NCBI RefSeq assembly: GCF_019097595.1
Contig: NC_080717.1
Span: 3,362,501 to 3,426,500, forward strand
DNA: 64,000 bases
Reading direction: 5' to 3'
Source: Hemibagrus wyckioides
Lineage: Eukaryota; Chordata; Actinopteri; Siluriformes; Bagridae
The notes under the pieces are model-generated. The model was not told the DNA's origin, made no database searches, and saw nothing but the letters and a program-made list of their open reading frames with translations. This document shows, piece by piece, positions 35,691 through 46,504 of this stretch. Numbering within the stretch: the first letter of the stretch is position 1; the number at the start of each line of letters is the position of its first letter. The position numbers were made by a program, and so were the translations under genes.

Positions 35691-36775
35691 TTGGAAACCA
35701 CTAAAAGATAAATAAAAGTAAACAAAATAAATAAACAAAAAAATAGTGAGTGACTCAGTACCCAGATTAAACTTAAAGGTTAAACATTGCAAATAAGGAT
35801 ATAAAGATCATGCAAGAAATTAGCAAAATGTTTCGCAAATGAGAAATTTCTGCAATAACCTGAATAAAAAGTACATGCTCAGTACATAAAACTGAAAAAC
35901 AAACAAACAAACAAATAAAGTGTTGTGGAAACTACTTAATCTTGTCATAATCTTGTCATGCTACAAGCTGCTCATGATTTAAAATAGCTAATCTCCAGCT
36001 GAAAGAGCTTTTTGCTAAAGTATAGCTAGCTACACTCACAACACAACAACAACTTCCTTTTTATCCTTTATTTTCACACTAACTTCCTGTTTGAACCTTA
36101 GAATAATCTCCTGCGACATTTTGCTTATTAACTTCAGAAAATTGGTTTATTAATTAGTTTCTGGAAAAGTCTAGCTAACTAACGTTAACAGGACCACAGC
36201 CATCCATATATGCTAACATTTTAAAAACTAGCTTGTCCTCATTGCTTGTTCTTTCCTACTCCCTGATGCTAGTGATTACGCTAAATACCCGAGCTCCACT
36301 GAGGCAGCCATTTTGATTTTCACCGAAACACAGAACACCACACCTAAATATAAAACGCAGCAAGCTGGAAAAACTGCATTATTATTATTATTGTTAATAT
36401 TAACAACATAATGAAAACTGTAGCTAGTAGCATTGCTAATCGTAGCTTAGTCTTGATTGTAGCTTACCTCAAAGCTGAGGTAAAAATCCTTCATGGATGT
36501 TATTTATGAAGTCACAAATGGTTTAGATCAGAGACCATGAAGCACTAAAAATACCGAATACTCAACAAGCTGGGTGTATTTTGTGAAACTGGAAAAAAAG
36601 CGTTAGCGAAGTGCAACATGGCCGCCGCTATTCAGAGATTGAATAAAAGCACAGAAGTACTTCAAGAGTTTTAAAAAAAAATCCATTTATCCCTCTATTA
36701 ATGATGGTACATTAAAAACGGCTTAAAATGGCCTGTACAGGGAGACCTTTAAAAGTGCAACAATTCCTTGCAGAG
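35691..36775. other. AT-rich complex region
   Basis: No gene or named repeat. Contains (AAAC)n at about 35897-35920 and scattered 'gctagc' words. No supported function. Confidence 0.4.
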
Positions 36776-36972
36776 CACACACACACACACACACACACAC
36801 ATTGTTAGTGAAAAAACAGGTAAGTATGAAGTAAGAAATTGTCCAAGAGATGTCGAACATCATGAAGTCAAACTTTCTGAGTACCACAGCCAGAAAATGA
36901 TGGAGTGAAAAAAGAAGATGAGGTAAGAGAGAGAGAGAGAGAGAGAGAGAGACACACACACACACACACATA
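36776..36972. repeat. (CA)n and (GA)n(CA)n microsatellites
   Basis: CA at 36776-36801 and an adjoining GA-to-CA compound tract at about 36928-36971. The 86-codon minus-strand frame across them is mainly repeat translation. Confidence 0.93.
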
Positions 36973-37093
36973 CATTCAGTCATGCTGCTTTTAAAAGCTC
37001 TCCGTGGACATGCTTAGTTCCTGGCCTGGGGCCCTGACAGATTCAGATACACGTGTACTATCTGCTTTACACACGCCTCAGGAAGAGAGAGTG

Positions 37094-37128
<35 letters not shown>

Positions 37129-37362
37129 AAGCATGTCGTGTAATTTCAATTTCTTTCCTTTGATGTTCCAATGAGCAGATTTCTGATATCGCTAATGTTC
37201 CACATCTCTGGAATCTTTGTTATATTCAGTTAATCTTATCCATTTCTCTCTCTTTCTCTTACACACACACACACACTTGGACGTCAAAAATGTCAGATAT
37301 TCCTATCCTTTTGGGGACATTTGGTCCCCACTGAGATATAAAAACATGACACCACCAAAGCA

Positions 37363-37400
<38 letters not shown>

Positions 37401-37539
37401 TATGACTATTCCATCCCACTGCAGCTCAGTAAATTCCATTATCATTCACGAAATACCACCACGGGCCATGTGACGAGTAGAGGATGTGTAAAGAATGAGA
37501 GGAAAAGACAGCTGAAAAATTAAAGCAGGAATATATCCA
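36973..37539. other. spacer with GT and CA tracts
   Basis: GT at about 37096-37125, CA at about 37260-37277 and CA at about 37365-37400. The intervening sequence is unassigned. Confidence 0.7.
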
Positions 37540-38480
37540 TGTAAAAGATTTGATTTGAAGCGTAATCATTTTAGGCGAGCTGCAATCGTCTGCTGCTAAT
37601 ACGTTCGCGAGGATATTAAACCCTCAGCAGTTAGGCGCGGATGGCGGGTCGGATCAATGCTAATCGGCTCGACACGGCCTGATGGAGAGCGAACTGTGAC
37701 GCCATGGAGGAGAGGAGCTCACCTTAAGCCTGGCATTCATCACGCAGTCGTGTTTATTTAATCAATGGAGACGCCATTAGATAGAGAGAATGAGCGATGA
37801 GCAAAATACGAGGCCGATTAGGTGTAAGGCATTAGCGTCATGGCGGACCTGTTAGCAGGAGTGCCATTGATTTGCTGCGGCGTCACCGCTGGTCAGGGAG
37901 ATCAAAGAGGCTGAGACTAAAGTTCACAACGGGTTTGATGTCTTCACCTCACTCGGCCCTGCGTACCCTGGCTATGGTTTCTTCTCTCCAGCTTTCCTCC
38001 CACGCATATCTTTTCCAGATATAGAGTCGTAATGCTAATCGGCTATCTGCGTCTAAAGGCCGCTCGCCATCTTTTTCAAGACGTCTGTCACCGTGACATC
38101 CGCTCACCGCCATAAACACTAGCGCATGAATAAAACATGGCCAATGATCAGCGGTGGCAGCAAGCAAACACAGTGTCGGCTTGTGTAAATATTTCATCTC
38201 CGAGATGCCGCACACCTTCCAGCCCCTGCTTCCTCTTTATTACTGACTTTTGTTGAACATTAATATGGGTAAGTCCATGGAAGCTCCTTAATCTGCTTCC
38301 TTTTGATGGCTCTTCTACTCGGTCTCGCTTTCTTCCTCCTGACTGATAATGTCATTACAGCACACGCTCCATCAGTCTTCAAATCTTGCTGACGTATTAG
38401 ATGTCAGGCTGTTTTTCCCCCCCTCCTCTCTAAGTTAAAGAGTATTTGTCATCCTGCTCTCCATAATACTTTATTCTGCC
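37540..38480. promoter_or_regulatory. ~940 bp candidate conserved non-coding block
   Basis: The longest stretch in the window free of recognised repeats that also has raised CpG and balanced composition. Words include 'gtttatttaatcaatggaga', 'cgccattagatagag', 'aggccgattaggtgtaaggc', 'agtgccattgatttgctgcg' and 'gagtcgtaatgctaatcgg'. Many TAAT/ATTA cores are visible. An 88-codon minus-strand frame (37949-38215) is open across part of it, with no recognisable domain. I favour a regulatory block over a coding exon because open frames are not continuous on either strand. Confidence 0.4.
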
Positions 38481-38689
38481 TTCTAGCCATCAGAGACAGG
38501 GTTTCACAAAACACCCAACTTTTGATCAAATTTCTCTCCACCTCATGCATCTACGCCCAGTGGGATGTGTCAGCCACTCTAATAAAGATACATACATTGA
38601 TGTGCTAGTGAGCGATGCGCTCAGAGATCATATAAAGCCATTTTCTGCTGCACAAAGTGTCAGAACTTTTAGTACCAGAAAGAAAAGTG
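38481..38689. other. unique spacer
   Basis: Complex sequence, nothing recognised. Confidence 0.4.
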
Positions 38690-39260
38690 TAACAGGAACA
38701 AACTTTCAAGACCTTTCCAGCTCTAGGGTGTCTGGGACCTGCTCAGTTTCAGTAGTTTCCAGGTGTGTGGTGTCTGGTACCTGTTGGTTTCAGAGGTTTC
38801 CAGCTGTGTAGTTTCTGGAACTTGCTCAGTTTCAATAGTTTCTAGCTTAAGGTGTCTGGTACTGGTGGTCTGGTAGTTTCCAGTCATATAGTTGCTGCTG
38901 TGTTGTTTCTGGTACCTGCTCAAGTCCAGCCATTTCAACTGTGCAGTTTCTGTTACCTGTTCAAGTCCAGTAGTTTCAAGCCGCTTGGATTCTAAGATCT
39001 GCTAAAATCCTGTAGTTTTCTGATGTATAGTTTCTTCAACCTTCTCAAGTCATGTTTTTTACATGGTAATTGCTCAATTCCAGTAGATTACAGCTGTCTA
39101 CTAGTTTCCTGTTCAGTAGATTTCAGCTATCTCATTTCTGAGACCTGCTCACAAAGTTGCCAGTAATTTCCAGCTTTTCAGGATCTGGGATCATCAAGTG
39201 TGTGCTTCTGGTAGCTTTCTAAAACTCTGGTAGTTTTCTAAAAGCAGGAACTCAGCAGGA
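38690..39260 (+). repeat. degenerate ~45-50 bp minisatellite
   Basis: Around ten diverged units with the words 'ggtgtctggtacctgctcag' and 'tttcagtagtttccagctg'. The best-preserved units lie between 38725 and 38960. The minus-strand frame there (KLETIETEQVPETTQLE-like) is a translation of the units. Confidence 0.8.
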
Positions 39261-40610
39261 TGAGTGGGCTACCAGTACTGTTTGTAGATGACTGGTTCCA
39301 CAAGTTACATAGCACCTCTGGGGCAACTGCAGGTTAAGGTCCTTGCTCAGAGCAGGAATGCCATTAAGAGACTTGTGGGAGGATGTTGAGCAATTCTAAG
39401 ATCACCAAAGACAGGGGTCTTAAGGAAACCGTCAATAATGGAAATCTGTCAAGGATAGTAATGTGCCTATATCTGTCTAAAAATTCCTACTAGCACCCCT
39501 GGGGTCTCAAAGTTCTGATCCAGATATTTAGAATCAAAATATTACAAAATATAATTTGCAGAGCCAAATGTTGAAATCAACAAGATCCGAATGCTTTGTA
39601 CTTGAATAGTGTATTCTCCATCCAGCCCCACATACCGTGTTAAGAATATCCTCAAATACCCCAAAGTCTATTCACTTTTTCACTGCTGGACAGTTTTCTT
39701 TCTTTGTGCCTTATTGCCATTACAAATAGCAGTGCTCTTGTGTTGAAAAGCATTTGTCACAGACTTTGAAATAACTACACAAAGAAAGACATTTGGCTGC
39801 AACCACCTGGGGTTAGGCAGCAATGCTGGACACCTAGAGTCACCCTCCACCATGTTCCTTTCATCTCTCCCACTCATTTCCCTCGTCCCTATTACAGTAA
39901 ACCATGAAATATGTGGGCCTGCAGTGAATAGAGCTGAATCTGAATAGTCCTGGAGCTGAATAGTCTGGCTGCACCTTGAAGTGCTCCAATTCAGTCTTCC
40001 AAACTCCTTGTATATCTTACATGTCACTTTAAAGGAAGTGGGTTGGAAGAATTATGGCGCTAGGCTGTGCTGGCTAACTCCAGATGCCTGGAGGTTCACA
40101 ATCATGCCCTGTTATTGAAATATTTTATGGTGGATTTCAAATCTTGTGCCATCTGGTTTGTTGTAGTCAACTCTGTTGGTAGTTTATCAGTTGAAGTGTT
40201 TTGGATTTTTTTTAAATAGCAGTGGCACTAAATTCTTCTAAATAAAGAATACTTGCATAGTTTCTTTCCTGAAAAGTTTGCTAAATATTACTTACCCCTC
40301 ACTTACCCCGTTCAAGTTCCAAGCCATTCATAGCTAGTTGTTTATAGCAGAAGTTTAGTCCGATCATGAGATTAACCCTGCAGCGTGATCGATAGCTAGC
40401 TAAAGTATCTGTGAGGTTGTTATTTGTTAGCAAAATCAGTTAAGCACAAGAAGATTAGCGCAACACGTTTCTGCTGAACAGACTCGGGAATTGAACTGTT
40501 CTGTGGTGTAAGATTTTTTAAAGGTCAAGGACGCTAGCAAGTTTTGGATCTCCGCTTCTTGCTCAGTGGAGGAATGTCTTTCATAGAACTTGTGTCAAAA
40601 TCCTTTACAA

Positions 40611-40612
<2 letters not shown>
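39261..40612. other. complex unique region
   Basis: Contains a 115-codon minus-strand frame (39680-40027) with no recognisable domain. A stretch at 39300-39370 weakly resembles the SINE tail but is too decayed to call. Confidence 0.4.
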
Positions 40613-40650
<38 letters not shown>

Positions 40651-40855
40651 GTGCATTCAAAAGAGAGAGACAGTTTGAGAGATTTTTTTTTTTTTAAACT
40701 CACACTAAGCTTTTAATCTGGCACAAGTCAAAAGAGGGAACAGAATCAAAAGGCAAAATGCCGAAAAAACCCTGAAGAATAACATGCGCTACTATTCCTT
40801 TTGAAGGGTAGAATTTGAAGTGTGAAGTGTGTGTGTGTGTGTGTGTGTGTGAGTG
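40613..40855 (+). repeat. two (GT)n tracts and a T-run
   Basis: GT at 40613-40652, a T-run at about 40683-40695, and GT at about 40827-40852. Confidence 0.9.
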
Positions 40856-41214
40856 TGTTGTCTTCCTTTGCCCTCAGAGTCAACAATTAACCCTTGGCTG
40901 CTCAGAAGTGTTGCCAGATCCTCTCCACCTCCGGGGATGAGTTTCATTCATACTTCGCACTAAACTCTATGACATGGAGTGCAGCCAAGCTGGCCTTGGT
41001 ATGAACAGCCTGTGCCAACCTAACACACACTGTATTTCTCTCATACACACACACACAAACTCACCACCATGCCCGCTCTACACCAGATGTGAGTCTGCCT
41101 CTCAAACAAAGGCTCTTTCAGGCTTCCTCCTCAGGGAGCCAGCACTGTTTTCTCTCGGGTGAAAAGTCAAGCCAAACTGCGGATCCGACCCTGAACTGCC
41201 AGAATTCAAGGAGA
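40856..41214. other. unique spacer
   Basis: Complex sequence with a short CA tract at about 41044-41055. A 62-codon frame is unassigned. Confidence 0.4.
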
Positions 41215-41430
41215 AATAGTGTTATTAGTTTTGCTGCATAGTTTTCACATTCCTCCCAGATTGTTTCCAGAGAATAATGAATTCAGAAGTCGCTGCTTGA
41301 CAGCTCAATGGTCATTAACAGCCATTCTTATTTAATTCTCATTTTGGCGTCAGCTCTGTAATCGGTGATCTCTAAAGTGACCTGAGATAGAAATGAGACT
41401 AATTAAAAAGCTGACATACTGTAAGAAAGC
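41215..41430. promoter_or_regulatory. candidate conserved non-coding element
   Basis: Contains 'gcttgacagctcaatggtca' (TGACAGCT, a MEIS/TALE-type core), 'ttaacagccattcttattta', 'ctgtaatcggtgatctctaa' and 'gagactaattaaaaagctg'. No repeat similarity inside the window. The density of homeodomain-like cores is higher than in neighbouring spacers. Confidence 0.35.
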
Positions 41431-41453
41431 TAGCATGTCTTGGGTAATGGCTG

Positions 41454-42062
41454 TTACAGCTTTAAACCTGAGATTGTGCTGTTATTCCTGGATGGAAATT
41501 CACTGGAAAGTTCATATTTATTGGCGGTTATCACTGAGTTGACAAATCTGAGAATTTTGGGATCAGTGTTCTTCAAATTAGAGGATAGTTGATTGGAAAG
41601 CAAGTTGAACAGTTTAGGAGTGTGTTTATGGGAATTTTTTGAAAGGTGTTCTATGGGGTTGAGGTCAGGACAGTCAAGTTCCTCCACACCAAACTCCCTA
41701 ATCCATGTCTTTATGGAGCTTGCTTTGGTCACTGGTGTGTAGTCATGTTGGAACAGGAAGGGGTCATCCCCAAACTGTTCCACAAAGAGCATGACATTGT
41801 CCAAAATGTCTTGGTATGAAGCTGAAGCATTAAGAGATCCTTTCACCTGAACTAAGGGGCCGAGCCCAACCCCTGAAAAACAACACCTGAACTCAATCAT
41901 TTGGAGGTGTGTCCCAAAATGTTTGGCAATATTGGAATGATCTGGAATCTGCAGCCAAACTATTCCTTTTATGGATAATACAACAAATCCCTGCTTTATA
42001 CTTTCTCTTGTCTCTTCTGCTCCATCCTGATCTGGATCCAGCTCAGATTTTGCTTCTAGCAC
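41454..42062 (-). pseudogene. Tc1-like transposase, decayed C-terminal fragment
   Basis: An open frame of 202 codons. Only residues about 59-140 (41643-41888) resemble a Tc1-like transposase: 'GLGPLVQVKGSLNAS', 'YQDILDN', 'DPFLFQHDYTPVTKASSIK' with the Asp of the second catalytic position, and 'VEELDCPDLNPIEHL' with the Glu of the third. The first catalytic Asp and the N-terminal DNA-binding half are absent, and the Tc1 reading is lost after 'IEHL'. No terminal inverted repeats are obvious. The N-terminal 58 codons and the last 60 do not match the family and are chance extension. An inactive relic, related to the element at 22.9 kb. Confidence 0.85.
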
Positions 42063-42689
42063 ATTGAACTCTAACGCCCCTGTTTCACATCTATTAAGTA
42101 TATCAAATCCAGGTTTTCATGCGGGTTTTTACTCATCGTTGTTGTTTGCCATACTGAGAATTACTTCCTGTTATTTACTTCTTCTGTGTTTTCTTTATTT
42201 TATCCTGCTCTCTTTTCCTGAATGTTTTACCTTTACCTTATATTTAAGCACCTCAGAACCGTTGGGACCATAATGTCATTTCAGGAAAATTTAATCTTCT
42301 AGTGAATAAAATATTGCATTTTAAATAATCTGGTCATTATTTAGTAACTGTTTTAGTAGGATTCTGATATGATCAGATCCAGGAATGCTGATTTTCTTCA
42401 AAGTTTGCTTAGAAAATTGACTAAATGTTGAAGTAAACCTTCCACTAATAGCCGATCCTCTGAAACCCACTTCTGGCTAATTGTTTAGCGAATTTGAATT
42501 CAATGGCTAAACTTTGCTAAATTTTCCATAATGGAGTCAATACAGGGATTCTGAGTTGAGAATTCAACAACACTGAGGTCTTATAAGCTTCCTTTTTCTT
42601 TTCTTTTTTTTTTCCAAAAGAAGGATCATGAAACATACGGTATATCCCTAACTACAATTTAATTATAGCTAAAATCCCATTTTCCACCT
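42063..42689. other. AT-rich spacer
   Basis: T- and A-rich complex sequence. No recognised content. Confidence 0.4.
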
Positions 42690-42830
42690 GATCAGACCTG
42701 CATGGGGCTTTCGGCTTGACAGCTGTGAAAGACAATCTGCTGAGACACCAATTATACACACTTTGCACTTCAGATTGCGAACATGCGACACATGCCATGA
42801 ATTTCTCACCAAAGTTAACGCTGATTATTT
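42690..42830. promoter_or_regulatory. candidate conserved non-coding element (short)
   Basis: 'tttcggcttgacagctgtga', 'gagacaccaattatacacac' and 'tcaccaaagttaacgctgat' occur within 140 bp. TGACAGCTGT contains a TALE-type core overlapping an E-box CAGCTG. Confidence 0.28.
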
Positions 42831-42944
42831 TTTTTCTGGTTTATGGTTGAAATGAAAAGTCTTCAGTTGTTTATCTGGATGGAGTGAAGGAGAGAAAGAT
42901 TTGTTAATGCTGCTGTAGATGAGTATGAGTAATAGTATAACCCA

Positions 42945-43080
42945 TCATGGTGCTGAGCAGAAGGTCAGTGATTCAAGTCTCAGCACCACCAAGCTGCCGA
43001 AGCTGGGCCCTTAAGCAAGGCCCTTAATCCTGTCTAGGCCAGGGGTCCTGTATCATGACTGACCCTGTGCTCTAGCCTCA
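42945..43080 (+). mobile_element. SINE fragment
   Basis: 'aggtcagtgattcaagtctc' (box B-like), 'agcaccaccaagctgccgaa' and 'gggcccttaagcaaggccct' match the SINE family of the 11.5 kb cluster in plus orientation. The tRNA-like 5' part is truncated or diverged. Confidence 0.75.
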
Positions 43081-43857
<777 letters not shown>

Positions 43858-43915
43858 ATTCATTCATTCATTCATTTTCATTCACCACTTTATCCAGGTT
43901 TGTAAGTACGTTATC
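43858..43915 (-). mobile_element. dispersed repeat tail, copy 3 (5'-truncated)
   Basis: (CATT)n units followed by 'caccactttatccaggtttg'. The complement reads 'cctggataaagtggtgaatg' plus (AATG)n, matching the end of the repeat at 111-232. Confidence 0.65.
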
Positions 43916-44840
43916 GTTTCCATATTAACAGAGTGAGGAGTTGTTGCTGTGGTGAGGTTTTCTGTAAGGAGATGTTCCTTTAGCGTTTTATGGAATGATT
44001 CTCCAGCGTCAAGTCGTAGCTTTTATTTCACATCTTCACTCCTGAAGGCTTTACAAACTTTATTATTATTATTTTTTCCTTTTTTGTTATTTACTGAGAA
44101 ACAGCAATTTGTACTTCACTCTGCCTCTTCTTGAAGATCGATTTTCTGGTATTTTATGAATTTTTTGTCCTCTTCTCTTCTATTCATTTTTAAGTTGATT
44201 CTTGGCTTGAATTTCTATCCGTTCCATTAAACTCCGTGTCTGACGTGGCTTTTACTCCACAGAGAAATATACAGCACTTTCCTAGACAGTCTGCCTCAAC
44301 CTCAACCTCAACCTCTTTTCATTGTGTTCTTTAGAGAGAATGCGATTTTTTTACTTTTTTTTTTTTTATTTTGTTTCATTTTCCTCTCAAGAGTGATATA
44401 GAAGTTCAGAGAGAGAAAAAAAAAGTCTACAATGGATGTGAGAATATCAATGTATGCAGCTTTGTGTGAGGTACTTTGCGGGAAAAAAAAATAGAAATAA
44501 ATAAAAATTACAAGCCCGAGATCAAGTAGCATGTTTTAGCAAAGATGAGTAAAGATGAGTGAGTTTAGTTACGGAGAAAAGGTTCGCTGTGTGTATTTCC
44601 AAATACACGACTCGAATCTGACCCCTCGTCCTACTCGTCCTGCTCGTCTCGGAGGAAAGAGATGCTCTTCTAGTCTCCGTTGTTTGTTTTCCTGAGTGAA
44701 ATACTGACCCTCCTGCATACCGTCCAGGACCCCTGCTATACACACACACGCACACGCTGCATGCTAACCTTCCTCCCTTGACCTTTCACCTTGCAGACAA
44801 CAGCCTAGCAGCTGTAAGGGCCATGCCTTCTGTCTGTCAG
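43916..44840. other. T-rich complex region
   Basis: Poly-T and poly-A runs at 44.34-44.50 kb. No recognised gene or element. The short minus-strand frames are unassigned. Confidence 0.4.

Positions 44841-44872
<32 letters not shown>
44841..44872. repeat. (CA)n microsatellite
   Basis: About 13 CA units. Confidence 0.94.
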
Positions 44873-44873
<1 letters not shown>

Positions 44874-45231
44874 TCTGCTTTTCTCTCTACCTCTGTTTCT
44901 CAATTTAATTCAGTTAAATCTAGTGTTGTGTTATTGGAATGAAAAATAAGGGTACATTTATATTCCTAAAGCTTCAGGGCCATAGTTTTCAAATGAAGAA
45001 TAATAGAAAAATTATTTTCTTTCGAACAGAACATTGTTTCACTCTTTTTTTTTCCTGGTTATTTAATTTATTTCCTCTTTTGGTCTTTGATTCTCTCTCC
45101 GCAGAACTCCTGTATAATAAGAAAGAAGGCAGTTATGCCTAGAGAGCAAGCACATATGCATATATATAGTATATAGTTAATTGTATATCTTCTTTGTGTG
45201 TGTGTGGTTGTGTGTGTCAGTACTGTATAAG

Positions 45232-45263
<32 letters not shown>

Positions 45264-46504
45264 GAGGATCGGTGCTCCAGATGACCGACGGAATGACCTC
45301 GCTTCTGCGCCCAGACTGAGCGATTTGCCATATGGCCTCTTAGAGACCACTCAGACCTGGATCCCGGATCACACACCCACATGGACACACACTCGCTACC
45401 ATTGGTGCACCCAAGACACACTCCTAACCTGGCCTACTTTCATGTGCTACATTGCAAAGTTCTGCTTCTGAGCATTTCCTCTGAACCTCCATTCTGTAAG
45501 GACATGGCAATGGCATTGCATTGCATTCATAGTCGTAAATAAATGAGCGTTAATGTCACTCATCCTCTGCCGATTTGCCTTCTGTCGCTACTGTCTTTGT
45601 ATTAGTCCTCCCTCTGACATTCCTGTTTTCTCTTGGGTTTATGTCCTTAATCCATTATTTCTCCTGATCAAATATCTTAAAACATTAACACTTTCCATTT
45701 GTATAGGCATGACCATGAATAACTTATGGATTCAATAAGCATTTTTTTGTTAAGATTATCGGTATTAGTATCACTATCTTGTCCTCATTCTTTAGCTTGG
45801 CCATGTGGCGCGTATATCACAGTATCCTGAAGCTTCCAGGTAAAAGCATTATGCCTGGAAGCTGACAAGCAAGCAAGAGATTAACAGAATAAAGAAAGAA
45901 GATAGAAAGCAGTACAAACAGATCAGGTTTCTTAGAGAGGCCAAAGAGCAGCTGGTAGACCTGGTGCTGCATACAAAAGCTTCCAACCTTCCCTCTCTCT
46001 CTCTTTGCATCTTTCGGTCTCTTTATGATATCTACATCCTTCACCCCTCCCTTATTTCTGCATGTTGTCTGTCTACCCCCTTTTCCTTTTTTGCATCATT
46101 CTATTTTCGCCGTCTAATCTTTAACTTTTAATCCAGCCTCAGATCCTTAACTGATGTTTACGGTTTCCTTCTTTTGTCTCTCCATCACTCGTTCTCTCTT
46201 TGTGTTTATTCTTTATTCTTTAAGAACTAGAATGATGGAAGGATAAAATACAAATACATTGACATGGTAGGGAAAAAACTGTCAAAAAAGCAGTAGAGAT
46301 TTTTATGTCGATCTATTGTAAAAACCTTCGGCTACTTGTAAGATTCCAAACAGCTAAAATTAGGTGTATTAGCATAGCATATGGAACATATTGTAGTCAT
46401 GATCCTTAATATAAGTCTTATCTCTTAAACTCCTGTCTTGGTATGATGTTTTTGGATCTAACTTTTGGATCGGTACGGATGCATTTGGAAGGATTCTAAA
46501 TATT
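44873..46504. other. complex region with (CT)n and an unassigned frame
   Basis: A CT tract lies at about 45231-45264. Directly after it the plus strand stays open to 45471 (end of a 96-codon frame; about 68 codons are outside the CT tract). The product is Thr/Pro/Trp-containing with no domain I know. The CT tract could act as a polypyrimidine stretch but ends in GAG rather than CAG, so an exon is not supported. The rest is unassigned. Confidence 0.4.

Noticed and set aside
39300..39400. Possible SINE tail ('ggttaaggtccttgctcaga')
   Set aside because: Too diverged and too short to separate from chance.
39680..40027. 115-codon minus-strand frame
   Set aside because: No family recognised and no supporting signals.
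45231..45471. Exon after a (CT)n polypyrimidine tract
   Set aside because: The tract ends in GAG rather than CAG or TAG, no donor follows, and the product has no recognisable domain.
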